From: Acidobacteriota bacterium
Lineage (GTDB): Bacteria > Acidobacteriota > Thermoanaerobaculia > Gp7-AA8
Assembly (NCBI GenBank): GCA_021781455.1
Contig: JAJXWV010000008.1
Coordinates: 1 to 49,511 of the forward strand
Direction of reading: 5' to 3'
Length of the DNA stretch: 49,511 nucleotides
Shown in pieces: positions 30,627 through 47,020 of the stretch. Numbering within the stretch: the stretch's first letter is position 1; every line of letters begins with the position of its first letter. A model generated the notes under the pieces. The model was not told where the DNA came from. It did not search any database and saw nothing but the letters and a program-made list of their open reading frames with translations. Position numbers and translations under genes: made by a program.

Positions 30627-31367
30627 ATGGCCGGCTTTCAAGTCGAACAGAGTGTGATCGGGCGGATCGTGGTCGCACCTTCCGTGCCGCGCCGATACGC
30701 GGTCTTCTACACCACGATCGATTTCACGGGACGCATCACCGATGAAGTCGCGCAGGCGCTCACCGCGCTGATCCGCGACCGGTTCGGGATCGAGGCATCG
30801 CTGACCACGTGCTACCAGGTTCACAGTGCGACGGTCCAGCGCGCGCAGCCCGGAAAGCTGTGGCGCGAGTGCGATGCCTGCGACGCGCTGTGGACCACGG
30901 ACGATCACGTCGCCCTCGGTATCAAGGTTGCAGATTGCCTTCCGGTCACGATGGTCGATCCTGCGAACTCGGTGATGGCGAACGTGCACTCCGGATGGCG
31001 TGGCACCGTGCAGCGCATCACCGCCGAGGCGCTCGATGCCATGCAGCGCTCGGCCGGGTTCGACCCGGCCGCCGGCCTGGCATGGCTGGGTCCTTCGATC
31101 CGCGCCTGCTGCTTCGAAGTGGGCGAGGAAGTCGTCGACCAGTTTTCGCAGGCATTCGCAGACGCGGAGCGCTACATCGACCGCTCGCACGGGAAGCCGC
31201 ACATCGACATCGCCGCGTTGACGGTGGACATGCTGCGTCAGCGCGGGTTCCCGGAGGGCCGGATCTTCGACTCGCAGATCTGCACGCGGTGCGAAGGCTC
31301 GATCTTTCATTCTCATCGCCGCGGACCGAAAGGCGGTGGCCGGAATCTCGCGTTTGCCGCACACTGA
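30627..31367 (+). CDS. pgeF: PgeF (YfiH/laccase-domain) family protein
   Basis: A 246-residue member of the YfiH/DUF152 family. Members edit peptidoglycan precursors (PgeF) or act as purine nucleoside phosphorylases. Family motifs are all present: TCYQVHSATV, CDALWTT, VADCLPVTM, ANVHSGWRGTV, GPSIRACCFEVG and QICTRCEGSIFHSHRRG. They include the Cys/His metal ligands. The class A penicillin-binding protein starts 6 bases after its stop codon, so a role in cell-wall quality control fits the context. The choice between PgeF and a nucleoside-phosphorylase role is inference. Confidence 0.9.
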   Translation: MAGFQVEQSVIGRIVVAPSVPRRYAVFYTTIDFTGRITDEVAQALTALIRDRFGIEASLTTCYQVHSATVQRAQPGKLWRECDACDALWTTDDHVALGIKVADCLPVTMVDPANSVMANVHSGWRGTVQRITAEALDAMQRSAGFDPAAGLAWLGPSIRACCFEVGEEVVDQFSQAFADAERYIDRSHGKPHIDIAALTVDMLRQRGFPEGRIFDSQICTRCEGSIFHSHRRGPKGGGRNLAFAAH

Positions 31368-31373
31368 GCTGGA

Positions 31374-33992
31374 ATGGCCATCAACAGACCGCCCCTGTCG
31401 CGACGTGGCCTGATCTTCCGCGTCATCTCCATCGCCGTCATCGCCGGCCTGGTCGCCTTTGCCGCGCTGGCCTTCTACGTGTACCGGCAGTCGGTGGGGA
31501 AGTTCGAGCTGCGCCGGCTGTCGCTGCCCACGCGCATCTTCACCGACCTCCAGCCGCTCAAGCCCGGCATGGCGCTCCAGCCCGACGATCTCGTCGACAA
31601 GTTGAACCGACTCGGATACCGCAGCACCAACGCCGTCGCTCAACCCGGCGACTACGCCACGAGCGGCCGCAACCAGATCGACGTCTACACCCGCCCGTTC
31701 TCGCATCCCACCGGCGCCTATCCGGCCCAACCGGTGCGCATCGTCTTCAGAGGTGGTGCCATCACCTCGGTGGTCTCGCTCGAGGCAGCGCACGACGTCA
31801 CGAACGCTGCGCTCGAGCCGGAGCTTCTGACGTCGATCCTCAGCGACCAGCTCGAGAACCGCCGTCCGGCCACGCTCGATCAGGTGCCGCAGCGCCTTCA
31901 GGACGCGGTCGTCGTGACCGAAGACGTCCGCTTCTGGCACCACCCCGGCGTCGATCCGATCGGCATTGCACGCGCGATGGTCCAGAACATCCGCGGAGGC
32001 GCCGTGGCCCAGGGAGGCTCGACGCTCACCCAGCAGCTGGTGAAGAACTACTACCTGACCAGCGAGCGGACCTTCCGGCGGAAGATCGTCGAGGCGTTCA
32101 TGGCCATCATCCTCGACGCCAGATACTCCAAGCGGGAGATCCTCGAGGCCTACCTCAACGACATCTACCTCGGCCGCAACCGCTCCATCTCCATCGTCGG
32201 TGTAGGCGAGGCCTCGCACTTCTATTTCGGCAAACCGGTCTCGGAGATCAACGTGCCGGAGGCGGCACTGCTGGCCGGCATGATCCGCAGTCCGAACAAT
32301 TACTCGCCGTTCACGCATCCCGACAAGGCGCTGGAGCGCCGGAACACCGTCCTGCAGCTGATGCTCAACAACCGCAAGATCGACCGGGCCACGTACGACC
32401 AGGCCATGGCCACGCCGCTCCCGCGCCAGCCCTTCCGGTCGCGCAGCGGATTGGGGTCGATCCCGTTCTACGTCGACCGCGTCCTCCAGGAGATGGCCAA
32501 CGACTACGGCATCAAGGACGTCAAGGGACGAGGCCTGGAGATTTACACGGCCATCGACCTCGCGGCCCAGGACAGCGCCACCCGCACGCTGGTGAACGGA
32601 CTGGAAGGTCTGGAGCGGGGGAGCCGCAGGCTGCGCCGGCGCAACCCGCAAGAGGCGCTGCAGGGCGTGATGATCGTCGTGGACGTGCCGAGCGGCGAGA
32701 TTCGCGCGCTGGTGGGCGGGCGCAACTACGACACCAACCAGTTCAACCGCGCTCTGAACGCCCGGCGGCAGGTGGGTTCGCTGATCAAGCCCTTCGTCTA
32801 CCTGACGGCGTTCGAGCCGAGCCTGTCGCAGCAGAACATCACGCCGGCCACGCTGGTCAGCGACACGCGTTTCGTCCTGAAGCGCAAGTTCGCGCCGGAC
32901 TGGTCGCCTCGCAATTACGGCGACGTCTATCGCGGCACGGTCACGGTGCAGGAGGCGCTCGAGCAGTCGCTCAACTCAGCGTCGGTGCGCATCGGGCTGG
33001 CCTGCGGGCTTCAGCCGATCTTCAAAACCATGCACACCCTCGGCGTGACCGAGGACCTGCAGGAGAACCCGGCCATTCTGTTGGGCGCCGTGGGCATTCC
33101 GCCGATCGAGATGGCCGACGCCTACTCGACCATCGCCCGCGTCGGCGCGCGCGTTCCCCTTCGCGCCATCCGCTTCGTCACCAACGACCGCGGCAAGCTC
33201 ATCTCCTCGGGCGATTCTCCCCAGCCTGTCCAGGTGTTCCCGGCGCGCGACGCCTTCATCCTCGACACCGTCATGAAGGGACCGGTCGACCGTGGAACAG
33301 CGCACGTCGTGCGCCGGATGGGATTCAAGAAGATCGCCGCCGGAAAGACCGGCACTACGAACGACCTGCGCGACGCCTGGTTCATCGGCTTCACGCCGCA
33401 GACGCTGGCGCTGACCTGGGTCGGCTTCGACGACAACACGCCCGTCGGCCTGGCCGGGGGCGATGCCGCCGCTCCGATCTGGGCGAAGTTCATGATCCCG
33501 TACACCGCCGGTCAGCCGGACCTGGACTTCGCGGCGCCGCCGGGAATCGTCTTCGCTCAGATCGACGAGACCAGCGGCGGCCTGGCCGTGCCGGAGTGTC
33601 CGCCCAACGTCGTCGTGAACGACGCGTTCAAGGCCGGGACCCAACCGACGAATCCCTGTCCGCTGCACAGTCCGCAGGCACCGCCGCCGCCGGCCGTCGA
33701 TCAGTTCGGAAATCCGATCGCCATCGACACAGCCGGGCCGCCGACGACCGAGGGAACCGGAACGGCGACACCGGAATCGACACTCACCGGAGGATTCCCG
33801 ACCGAGACCAATGCGCCTCCTCCTCCGCCGGTGCCGCCACCGACGACCACGACCGCCGCGCCTCCGACATCAACGGCGCCGCCGCCAGGATCTGGCGAGC
33901 GCCAGCGAGACCAGAACCGCGACAATCAGCCGCCGCCGTCGACCAACACGAGCCCGCCGCCGTCGACGAGCACCTCGCCGCCGCCGATCTGA
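31374..33992 (+). CDS. mrcB: Class A penicillin-binding protein, PBP1b type
   Basis: An 872-residue bifunctional peptidoglycan synthase. There is a short cytoplasmic tail and one membrane helix (residues about 15-35). Residues 50-150 fit the UB2H domain of PBP1b. The glycosyltransferase domain has VTEDVRFWHHPGVD (Glu183), GGSTLTQQLVKN and KREILEAYLNDIYLG. The transpeptidase has SLIK (Ser469), QSLNSAS and KTGTTND (Lys658). After about residue 760 the chain becomes a proline/threonine-rich tail (PPPSTNTSPPPSTSTSPPP), probably disordered in the periplasm. It is cotranscribed with pgeF. The 138 bases after it hold no gene or clear terminator. Confidence 0.95.
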   Translation: MAINRPPLSRRGLIFRVISIAVIAGLVAFAALAFYVYRQSVGKFELRRLSLPTRIFTDLQPLKPGMALQPDDLVDKLNRLGYRSTNAVAQPGDYATSGRNQIDVYTRPFSHPTGAYPAQPVRIVFRGGAITSVVSLEAAHDVTNAALEPELLTSILSDQLENRRPATLDQVPQRLQDAVVVTEDVRFWHHPGVDPIGIARAMVQNIRGGAVAQGGSTLTQQLVKNYYLTSERTFRRKIVEAFMAIILDARYSKREILEAYLNDIYLGRNRSISIVGVGEASHFYFGKPVSEINVPEAALLAGMIRSPNNYSPFTHPDKALERRNTVLQLMLNNRKIDRATYDQAMATPLPRQPFRSRSGLGSIPFYVDRVLQEMANDYGIKDVKGRGLEIYTAIDLAAQDSATRTLVNGLEGLERGSRRLRRRNPQEALQGVMIVVDVPSGEIRALVGGRNYDTNQFNRALNARRQVGSLIKPFVYLTAFEPSLSQQNITPATLVSDTRFVLKRKFAPDWSPRNYGDVYRGTVTVQEALEQSLNSASVRIGLACGLQPIFKTMHTLGVTEDLQENPAILLGAVGIPPIEMADAYSTIARVGARVPLRAIRFVTNDRGKLISSGDSPQPVQVFPARDAFILDTVMKGPVDRGTAHVVRRMGFKKIAAGKTGTTNDLRDAWFIGFTPQTLALTWVGFDDNTPVGLAGGDAAAPIWAKFMIPYTAGQPDLDFAAPPGIVFAQIDETSGGLAVPECPPNVVVNDAFKAGTQPTNPCPLHSPQAPPPPAVDQFGNPIAIDTAGPPTTEGTGTATPESTLTGGFPTETNAPPPPPVPPPTTTTAAPPTSTAPPPGSGERQRDQNRDNQPPPSTNTSPPPSTSTSPPPI

Positions 33993-34130
33993 AGGACGGA
34001 TGCGTGCCGCCTCTGGGCGAGGTTCCCGGCTCCTCCGAATTGGTGAGGTGAAAACCCCGATTTTTGGTCACGTCGCTCTGTGCGCGAAATCACGTAGTGA
34101 CGTGCAAGAGTCGAATCAAACTGCTTCATC

Positions 34131-34472
34131 ATGACGCCGAGAGCACGAGCACTCAATGCCCTCAACATCGTTCTCAAGCAGGGCCTGACGATGAAGACCG
34201 CGTTCTGCACCGGCCGGTGCGATGTCGATGCGAACATCGGAAGCCTCATCCGTCAGAGCGGGGTCATTGCCGACGAGCTGTCGGTGAGCGAGGAGGAAGA
34301 GCTGAACACGATGGTGGCCAGTTCGCTCGCCTCACTCGCTTCGCAGTTCGGCGAAGAGGCGAACCGCTGCGGCGACCCGGCTCTCTCCGCCTGCCTCCGC
34401 CTGCAGTCGGCCGATCTGTGGCGCGCCCTCGGTGATTCGGGCGTCGAGCTGACCGAAGAACAGGCGATGTAG
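34131..34472 (+). CDS. Small hypothetical protein, 113 residues
   Basis: The frame has the codon bias of neighbouring genes, at least from the internal ATG at 34191 (MKTAFCTGRCDVDANIG). The protein is soluble and mostly helical, with four cysteines (FCTGRC, NRCGD, SACL) that could bind a metal or form disulfides. I do not recognise a family. No clear ribosome binding site precedes either start. Its stop codon is followed after 3 bases by the repeat 34476-34554. Confidence 0.55.
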   Translation: MTPRARALNALNIVLKQGLTMKTAFCTGRCDVDANIGSLIRQSGVIADELSVSEEEELNTMVASSLASLASQFGEEANRCGDPALSACLRLQSADLWRALGDSGVELTEEQAM

Positions 34473-34475
34473 CCT

Positions 34476-34554
34476 GTAGGGACGCGCAGCAGCGCGTCCG
34501 CAGCTCTCGCTCGTGGTCTACCAGGGTTGCGGACGCGCTGCTGCGCGTCCCTAC
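34476..34554. repeat. GTAGGGACGCGCAGCAGC hairpin, copy 1
   Basis: The left arm starts GTAGGGACGCGCAGCAGC (34476) and is matched by the right arm ending GCTGCTGCGCGTCCCTAC (34554), 27 paired bases including TGCGGA/TCCGCA. The loop is about 25 bases. Each arm is itself partly palindromic (GACGCGC-AGCA-GCGCGTC). Copies 2 and 3 are at 36213-36296 and 40170-40253, with conserved arms and different loops. Confidence 0.92.
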
Positions 34555-34613
34555 ACGAGTCCTGAGTCCTGAGTGTCAGGCCTGACGATCCTCTCAAGAC
34601 TCGGGACTCAGGA
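34555..34613. repeat. GAGTCCTGAGTCCTGAGT inverted repeat
   Basis: GAGTCCTGAGTCCTGAGT (about 34557) pairs with the right-arm run ACTCAGGACTCAGGACTC (about 34606-34623) after a short loop with its own TCAGGCCTGA palindrome. On the minus strand the right arm encodes the final residues and the TGA of the small gene 34608-34868. It directly follows the hairpin at 34476, so this convergent junction holds two different repeat families back to back. Confidence 0.85.
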
Positions 34614-34868
34614 CTCAGGACTCGTCAACATCGTCAGCCCGATCTCGCTCTCGGGCAGGCGCTCCTTGCGGCGATCGAGGCGCGTCACGATCCACTGGTC
34701 GCCGCGCCGCTCCGCCTCCATGACCACCGAGGCCCACATGCCGCCGTCGAGGTTCTCTCCGTGGCGGAACTTCGCACCGCTCCAGCGCTCGGCGCCGAGA
34801 CCGTGCCTGCGCAACGCCTCCTCCGCCATTGCGAAGAGCTCTTCCGGACCGAGGTGATCACACGGCAT
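34608..34868 (-). CDS. Small hypothetical protein overlapping the APC permease gene
   Basis: An 86-residue protein, beginning MPCDHLGPEELFAMAEEALR, with a likely alpha-then-beta layout (GGMWASVVMEAERRGDQWIV, TRLDRRKERL). It starts within the last codons of the permease gene in another frame (11-base overlap), with GGA upstream of the ATG, so it is translationally coupled to it. Its last codons (TSPES and the stop) are encoded by the arm of the CTGAGTCCTGAGT repeat, so the natural C-terminus may have been different. No family recognised. Confidence 0.7.
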   Translation of the reverse strand: MPCDHLGPEELFAMAEEALRRHGLGAERWSGAKFRHGENLDGGMWASVVMEAERRGDQWIVTRLDRRKERLPESEIGLTMLTSPES

Positions 34869-36171
34869 GTCGTCGTCCTTTCGCCCAGAACATGTACGCA
34901 AATAAACCCGCAATCAGGATGCCGATTCCAATGGCGCTGTCCCTGGGTGCCCTGGCGATGGTTCCTCCGACCACGAGCCAGCACGCCAGCACGAAGACGG
35001 CAGTCGTGACCGGATGGCCGGGGACGCGGAATCCGGCGGCCGTTCGATCGCGCCTGCGAAAGATGAACAGCGCCAGACCGGTCAGGCCGAAGAAGATGAA
35101 GTCGATCGAGACGACGTAGCTGAGGATCTGTTCGTAGGTGCCCGACATGGTGATGATGACGGCCACGATTCCCTGCAGGGCGATGGCCACCATCGGCACG
35201 CGCGTTCTCTCGCTGACCCGGGCTACGGCGCGGAAAAAGAGCCCGTCGTCGGCCATGGCGTAATAGACGCGAGGTGCCGTGAGCATGCTCTGGCTCAGGA
35301 AGCCGAGCGTCGAGATGGCGATGCCCAGCGCGATGAACGTCGCTCCGCGATCGCCCAGGGCGCGCTGCATCACCGCCGATGCCGGCGTCGTCGTGGCGGC
35401 GAGCCCGCCCACGCCTAACACGCGCAAGCAGATCACGTTCACGCTGACGTAGACCGTGATCACGCCGGCCACGCCGGCCAGCAGCCCGACCGCGAGGTCG
35501 CGCCGCGGGTCCTTCAGCTCGGCGGACATGAAGCTGGCCGTCTGCCATCCGCCGTAGGCGAACATCACCGGCGTCATGGCCGCGGCGAAGCGGAAGAGCA
35601 TGTCCCCCGAAGTCCCTGCATCGAGCGCCGGACGGATCGACAGTTGCGATCGGCCAGCCAGCAACGCGCCCGCACCGACGAGCACGGCGATGGCCACGAG
35701 CTTCAGCAGCATCAGCGCGGTCTGGGTGTTGCTTCCGCTGCGCACGCCGAGGCAGTTGATGACCGTGAGCACGAGAAGCGTCATCGTGGCGATCAGCCAG
35801 TCCGGCAGCGCTACGTGGGTCAGTACGATCGTGTAGCGGGCGAAGGTCACGGCCACGGCGGCCATCCCGCCGGTCTGGATGACGAGCAGCAGTCCCCATC
35901 CGTAGAGGAACGCCACGGCCGGATGGTAAGCATCGCGAAGGTACGCGTATTGGCCGCCGGACTGGGGCCGCCGGTCTGCCAGCTCTGCGTAGATGAATGC
36001 GCCGAGCAGGGCGATGACCCCGCCGGCGATCCACGCCCCCAGGATCATCGGAGCTGTGTGGACCTGCCGCGCCACGACGTAGGGATTGATGAAGATGCCC
36101 GAGCCGATGATGCCGCCCATGACGATCATCGTGGCGTCGAAGGCGCCGAGGCGGCGGGCGAGGGTGGGCAT
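34858..36171 (-). CDS. APC superfamily amino-acid permease
   Basis: A 437-residue inner-membrane transporter with about twelve hydrophobic helices. The first helix has the substrate-site motif GGIIGSGIFINP. Further landmarks are AELADRRPQSGGQYAYLRDA, FMSAELKDPRRDLAVGL and PRVYYAMADDGLFF, which place it in the amino acid-polyamine-organocation family, near the LAT/YfnA-type permeases. The substrate cannot be told from sequence. It is followed, with overlap, by a small gene and preceded by the ThDP enzyme gene on the same strand. Confidence 0.92.
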   Translation of the reverse strand: MPTLARRLGAFDATMIVMGGIIGSGIFINPYVVARQVHTAPMILGAWIAGGVIALLGAFIYAELADRRPQSGGQYAYLRDAYHPAVAFLYGWGLLLVIQTGGMAAVAVTFARYTIVLTHVALPDWLIATMTLLVLTVINCLGVRSGSNTQTALMLLKLVAIAVLVGAGALLAGRSQLSIRPALDAGTSGDMLFRFAAAMTPVMFAYGGWQTASFMSAELKDPRRDLAVGLLAGVAGVITVYVSVNVICLRVLGVGGLAATTTPASAVMQRALGDRGATFIALGIAISTLGFLSQSMLTAPRVYYAMADDGLFFRAVARVSERTRVPMVAIALQGIVAVIITMSGTYEQILSYVVSIDFIFFGLTGLALFIFRRRDRTAAGFRVPGHPVTTAVFVLACWLVVGGTIARAPRDSAIGIGILIAGLFAYMFWAKGRRHAV

Positions 36172-36212
36172 TGAGGGCTCAGTTTATGACGAGATCGCAG
36201 ACGGCGGATCGG

Positions 36213-36296
36213 TGTAGGGACGCGCAGCAGCGCGTCCGCAACTCTGGTGATGCTCGTGAAAACGAAAGCTGCGGACGCGCTGCTGCGTGTCCCTAC
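36213..36296. repeat. GTAGGGACGCGCAGCAGC hairpin, copy 2
   Basis: The left arm at 36213 is identical in its first bases to copy 1. The right arm ends at 36296 with one change (TGCGTGTCC in place of TGCGCGTCC). The loop is about 30 bases and unrelated to the other copies. It lies between the ThDP enzyme and permease genes, both on the minus strand, eight bases from the stop codon of the ThDP enzyme gene. Confidence 0.92.
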
Positions 36297-36303
36297 GAAC
36301 CGA

Positions 36304-38037
<1,734 letters not shown>

Positions 38038-38182
38038 GCGGTCGATTGTAATGGAGCGCCGGCAGCCTGCCGGCCGGTGCGCGGGCTGCCAGCCCGCGCG
38101 AGCAGCCGGCTCTGCCTGCCGGACTGGTCCGTCGTCAGATCGGTTCGCCGCAATTCCCGATGGGGGTAATGATGCGCGATCC

Positions 38183-38519
38183 TGTCATTCCGAGCAGTCG
38201 AATCGCGCCGGCGCGACACCGGAGAGAAGAAACGTTCGATCGTTCCCCCTCTCCCCGCCGCAGCGGGGAGAGGGCCGGGGTGGGGGGTCTCGCTGTCGTT
38301 CAAGAGGAGACCCCGCATCCACCTTCGGCACCTTCTCCCCACTGCGGCGGGGAGAAGGGCAACGAACGCCAGAGCCCGCATAAACACTGGGAGTTTCTTG
38401 GAAGCGTTAGCGAGGAATCCGGGTGGGCGGGTGGCGCGCGATCGGTGCTGCAACTGGCTGTGGCCGGAAATCCCCGAGCCGCCCATGCCCCGGATTCCTC
38501 GCTGACGCTGGGAATGACA
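38183..38519. mobile_element. MITE-like element, copy 3
   Basis: TGTCATTCCGAGC at 38183-38195 faces GCTGGGAATGACA at 38507-38519. The interior matches the element at 95-415 over long stretches, with both hairpins, GAAACGTTCGATCGTTCCCC and CGCATAAACACTGGGAGTTT. Between 38400 and 38500 there is an added inverted pair (GAGGAATCCGGG and CCCGGATTCCTC). It accounts for most of the 506-base gap between the ThDP enzyme and patatin genes; the remaining 145 bases near 38040-38182 contain a GCCGGCAGCCTGCCGGC palindrome and nothing else that I recognise. Confidence 0.65.
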
Positions 38520-38543
38520 AGCGTCCGCTACCTCGCAACCCCT

Positions 38544-39455
38544 TCACGAGTGCGACTCCGGGTGCGGTGGCCGGCGCCGCCACACGGCCGCTTTCCTGGC
38601 CAGGTCGCGAACGGCGACGAGATGCTCCGAGAGGGCCCGGCCGGTCGCCGCGAGATCGGTCTGGGCATACCGCTCGCCGAGGAGGACCTCGCGGGCGCGG
38701 AAGGCGCCGAGGTCGGCGATCGGAGAGACCTTCGACCAGCGCCGCTCCACGAAATTCAGAGGCATGCGGTGCCGCGGCCGGAAAACGACGACGCGGTCGC
38801 GGTACTCCGGGGCGATCACGTGCTCGTAGTCGTCGGGGTGGCGATAGAGGCCGCCTTCGCTCTCGCCCTTCGACGCCATCAGCACGACTGCATCGCAGCC
38901 CCGCGCAAAGAGCCCTTCGTAGGGGATGCTGTTCGTCCAGCCGCCGTCGCCGTATCGTTCCCCTTCGACGTCGAGCGGATGGGTGTAGAACGGCGGGAGG
39001 TAATTGCTCGCCAGCAGGAGCCGAAACGGATCGGCTGCCTCGCGCACGTCGAAGATGACCTGCTGCTTGTCGCGGAGGCGACTCAGCGCGACGAGCAGCG
39101 GCAAAGTGTCGGCGGACTTGATCCGTTCGTTGCCGACGTAGCGATTGAAGGCGCGCTCGTGCAGCCGCGACCAGGCGAAGGGCGAGTGCTCGCGCAGGAG
39201 GTTGGTCACGTCGATGGCCGGCATGCGCACGAAGAAACGCCAGTAAGGCCGCAGGCGGTGGAGATTGCCGACGGCCACCGCGGCCGCGTTCCACGCACCG
39301 GCGGAGACGCCGAGGCACATCGAGGGGCGAATGCCGAGAGCGTCGAGGGTCTCGACGACGCCGACCTGGAAGATGGTTCGGGTCGCTCCTCCGGAGAAGA
39401 GATAGCCGATGGCTCGCGACGAACGAAGGAGGGAAAGAGCTGCAGTTTCCGGCAC
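38544..39455 (-). CDS. Patatin-like phospholipase family protein
   Basis: A 303-residue serine hydrolase with the patatin Ser-Asp dyad. The oxyanion region is LFSGGATRTIFQVGVVETL, the nucleophile is Ser51 in GVSAG, and the aspartate is Asp169 in YGDGG. No signal peptide or membrane helix is present, so it is probably cytoplasmic. A lipid acyl-ester substrate is likely. The start is GTG at 39455. It is divergent from the poly-HAMP kinase gene, with about 970 bases of relic sequence in between. Confidence 0.85.
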   Translation of the reverse strand: MPETAALSLLRSSRAIGYLFSGGATRTIFQVGVVETLDALGIRPSMCLGVSAGAWNAAAVAVGNLHRLRPYWRFFVRMPAIDVTNLLREHSPFAWSRLHERAFNRYVGNERIKSADTLPLLVALSRLRDKQQVIFDVREAADPFRLLLASNYLPPFYTHPLDVEGERYGDGGWTNSIPYEGLFARGCDAVVLMASKGESEGGLYRHPDDYEHVIAPEYRDRVVVFRPRHRMPLNFVERRWSKVSPIADLGAFRAREVLLGERYAQTDLAATGRALSEHLVAVRDLARKAAVWRRRPPHPESHS

Positions 39456-39522
39456 GGCCCGAAGATTATCGCTCGGAGTGCGGACTTCCGTCCCGCCGGC
39501 GGCCGGGCATCTTCTGTGGCGA

Positions 39523-39945
39523 TCACACAGTCGCCAGGCTGGAAGCCGGGTCGTAAACTTTCGTGCCGTTCAGGCACAAACCAGATGCGCCGAAATAGCA
39601 GCGCATGTTCATGCCGAATGTGACGTGCTGATTGCTGTTTCCCGTGTGGCCGAGCTGATTGCCGAACGGATCGAAGAAATACTGGTCTGTCACGCTGCCG
39701 TTGCGATTGCTCACCGCCCGTATCGACCCATTCAGGTCGTAATGATTGAAGCTCGGCTCCGTGCCGTTGACCGAGGCGATCCGTTCGCGTCATACGAGTA
39801 TGTCGTCGTGTTGCCTGCGGCATCGGTGAAGCTCGCGAGATTCGATCCGCTGTACGCGTAGTGGACTGTTCGCGTCCCGTCCGAGACGGAAATGCTGCGT
39901 CCGCAGGAGTCGTAGGCGAGCGAGAGGGAACGACCGAGGGTTCGG
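39523..39945 (-). pseudogene. RHS/YD-repeat gene remnant, frameshifted
   Basis: Two YD-repeat-like stretches are visible on the minus strand in different frames. The first encodes SLAYDSCGRSISVSDGTRTV and then HYAYSGSNLASFTDAAGNTT. A frameshift follows near 39780. The second encodes FNHYDLNGSIRAVSNRNGSV, TDQYFFDPFGN and, just before the stop at 39523, SGLCLNGTKVYDP, which recalls the RHS core ending. No start codon or upstream part remains. This is the 3' part of a decayed RHS gene; toxin-tip or immunity genes are absent. Confidence 0.75.
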
Positions 39946-39959
39946 CGTCCTGCACCGTG

Positions 39960-40156
39960 GAGCGCTGCCGGCGCCGGGGCACTCCTGCAAAATCGTCCTG
40001 CCGATGGGCGGGGGCATGATCAGCGCCGAATGCGAGGTCGTTCGCACGGAATCGCAGACCGGCAGCGGCCGCAATGAGTTCTTCCGCAGCGGCGTGCGGA
40101 TCGTCAGAGCGGATGAGCAGTCTGCCACGCTGCTGCAGAGCCTGTTCCCAGCGTAA
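39960..40156 (+). pseudogene. 3' fragment of an unrecognised gene
   Basis: A forward frame ending in TAA at 40154-40156 has almost exclusively G or C at third positions over about 55 codons (CKIVLPMGGGMISAECEVV, RTESQTGSGRNEFFRSGVRI, ADEQSATLLQSLFPA). That is the signature of true coding sequence in this genome. No start codon is available upstream, where the sequence becomes the opposite-strand RHS remnant. I read it as the tail of a gene cut by rearrangement. Family unknown. Confidence 0.5.
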
Positions 40157-40169
40157 CGGTTCGACGGAC

Positions 40170-40253
40170 GTAGGGACGCGCAGCAGCGCGTCCGCAACTC
40201 TCGTCGATCCGAACCCTAACCTGGGTTGCGGACGCGCTGCTGCGCGTCCCTGC
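40170..40253. repeat. GTAGGGACGCGCAGCAGC hairpin, copy 3
   Basis: The left arm at 40170 and the right arm ending at 40253 match copies 1 and 2, with the last bases CCCTGC in place of CCCTAC. The loop is about 28 bases. It starts 14 bases after the stop codon of the gene fragment at 40156 and is followed by about 170 bases of leader before the kinase start, in which I see no further feature except the ribosome binding site. Confidence 0.9.
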
Positions 40254-40425
40254 AATGCTCCGCAAAACCGCGCTCAGCCGTGGCCTGAAATCTGCAATCC
40301 GCGGACACGAAGAAGTTCATCGCGCTTCCGAGCGGCTTGAGCCTGATCACCGAACCAACCACAACTGAGGGATGACGCGCGGCCGCATCGTGCCACGCCA
40401 TCGCACCCCGGAGGAGACATCCCCG

Positions 40426-46866
<6,441 letters not shown>

Positions 46867-46871
46867 AAGGG

Positions 46872-46990
46872 AGTTCCTCGGGTTCCTCGGGTTCCTCGGG
46901 TTCCTTGGGTAACTGATCGGACTGGGAGCCGGAGAACCGATTACACCGAGGCACCCGAGGAACCGAGGAACCGAGGAACCGAGGAACCTG
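46872..46990. repeat. GGTTCCTCG inverted repeat inside the signalling operon
   Basis: The left arm (46872-46909) has four GTTCCTCGG-type words. The right arm (about 46953-46990) has four GAGGAACC-type words. A loop of about 45 bases with its own partial pairing (GATCGGACTGGGAGCCGGAG) separates them. It fills most of the 154-base gap between the kinase stop codon and the CheR start at 47021. Confidence 0.9.
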
Positions 46991-47020
46991 GGTCCACCGT
47001 TTGCTCATCAGTACCGCGAC

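Noticed and set aside
39523-39945. Functional RHS toxin gene
   Set aside because: The YD-like segments are in two frames, there is no start or N-terminal part, and there is no immunity gene beside it.
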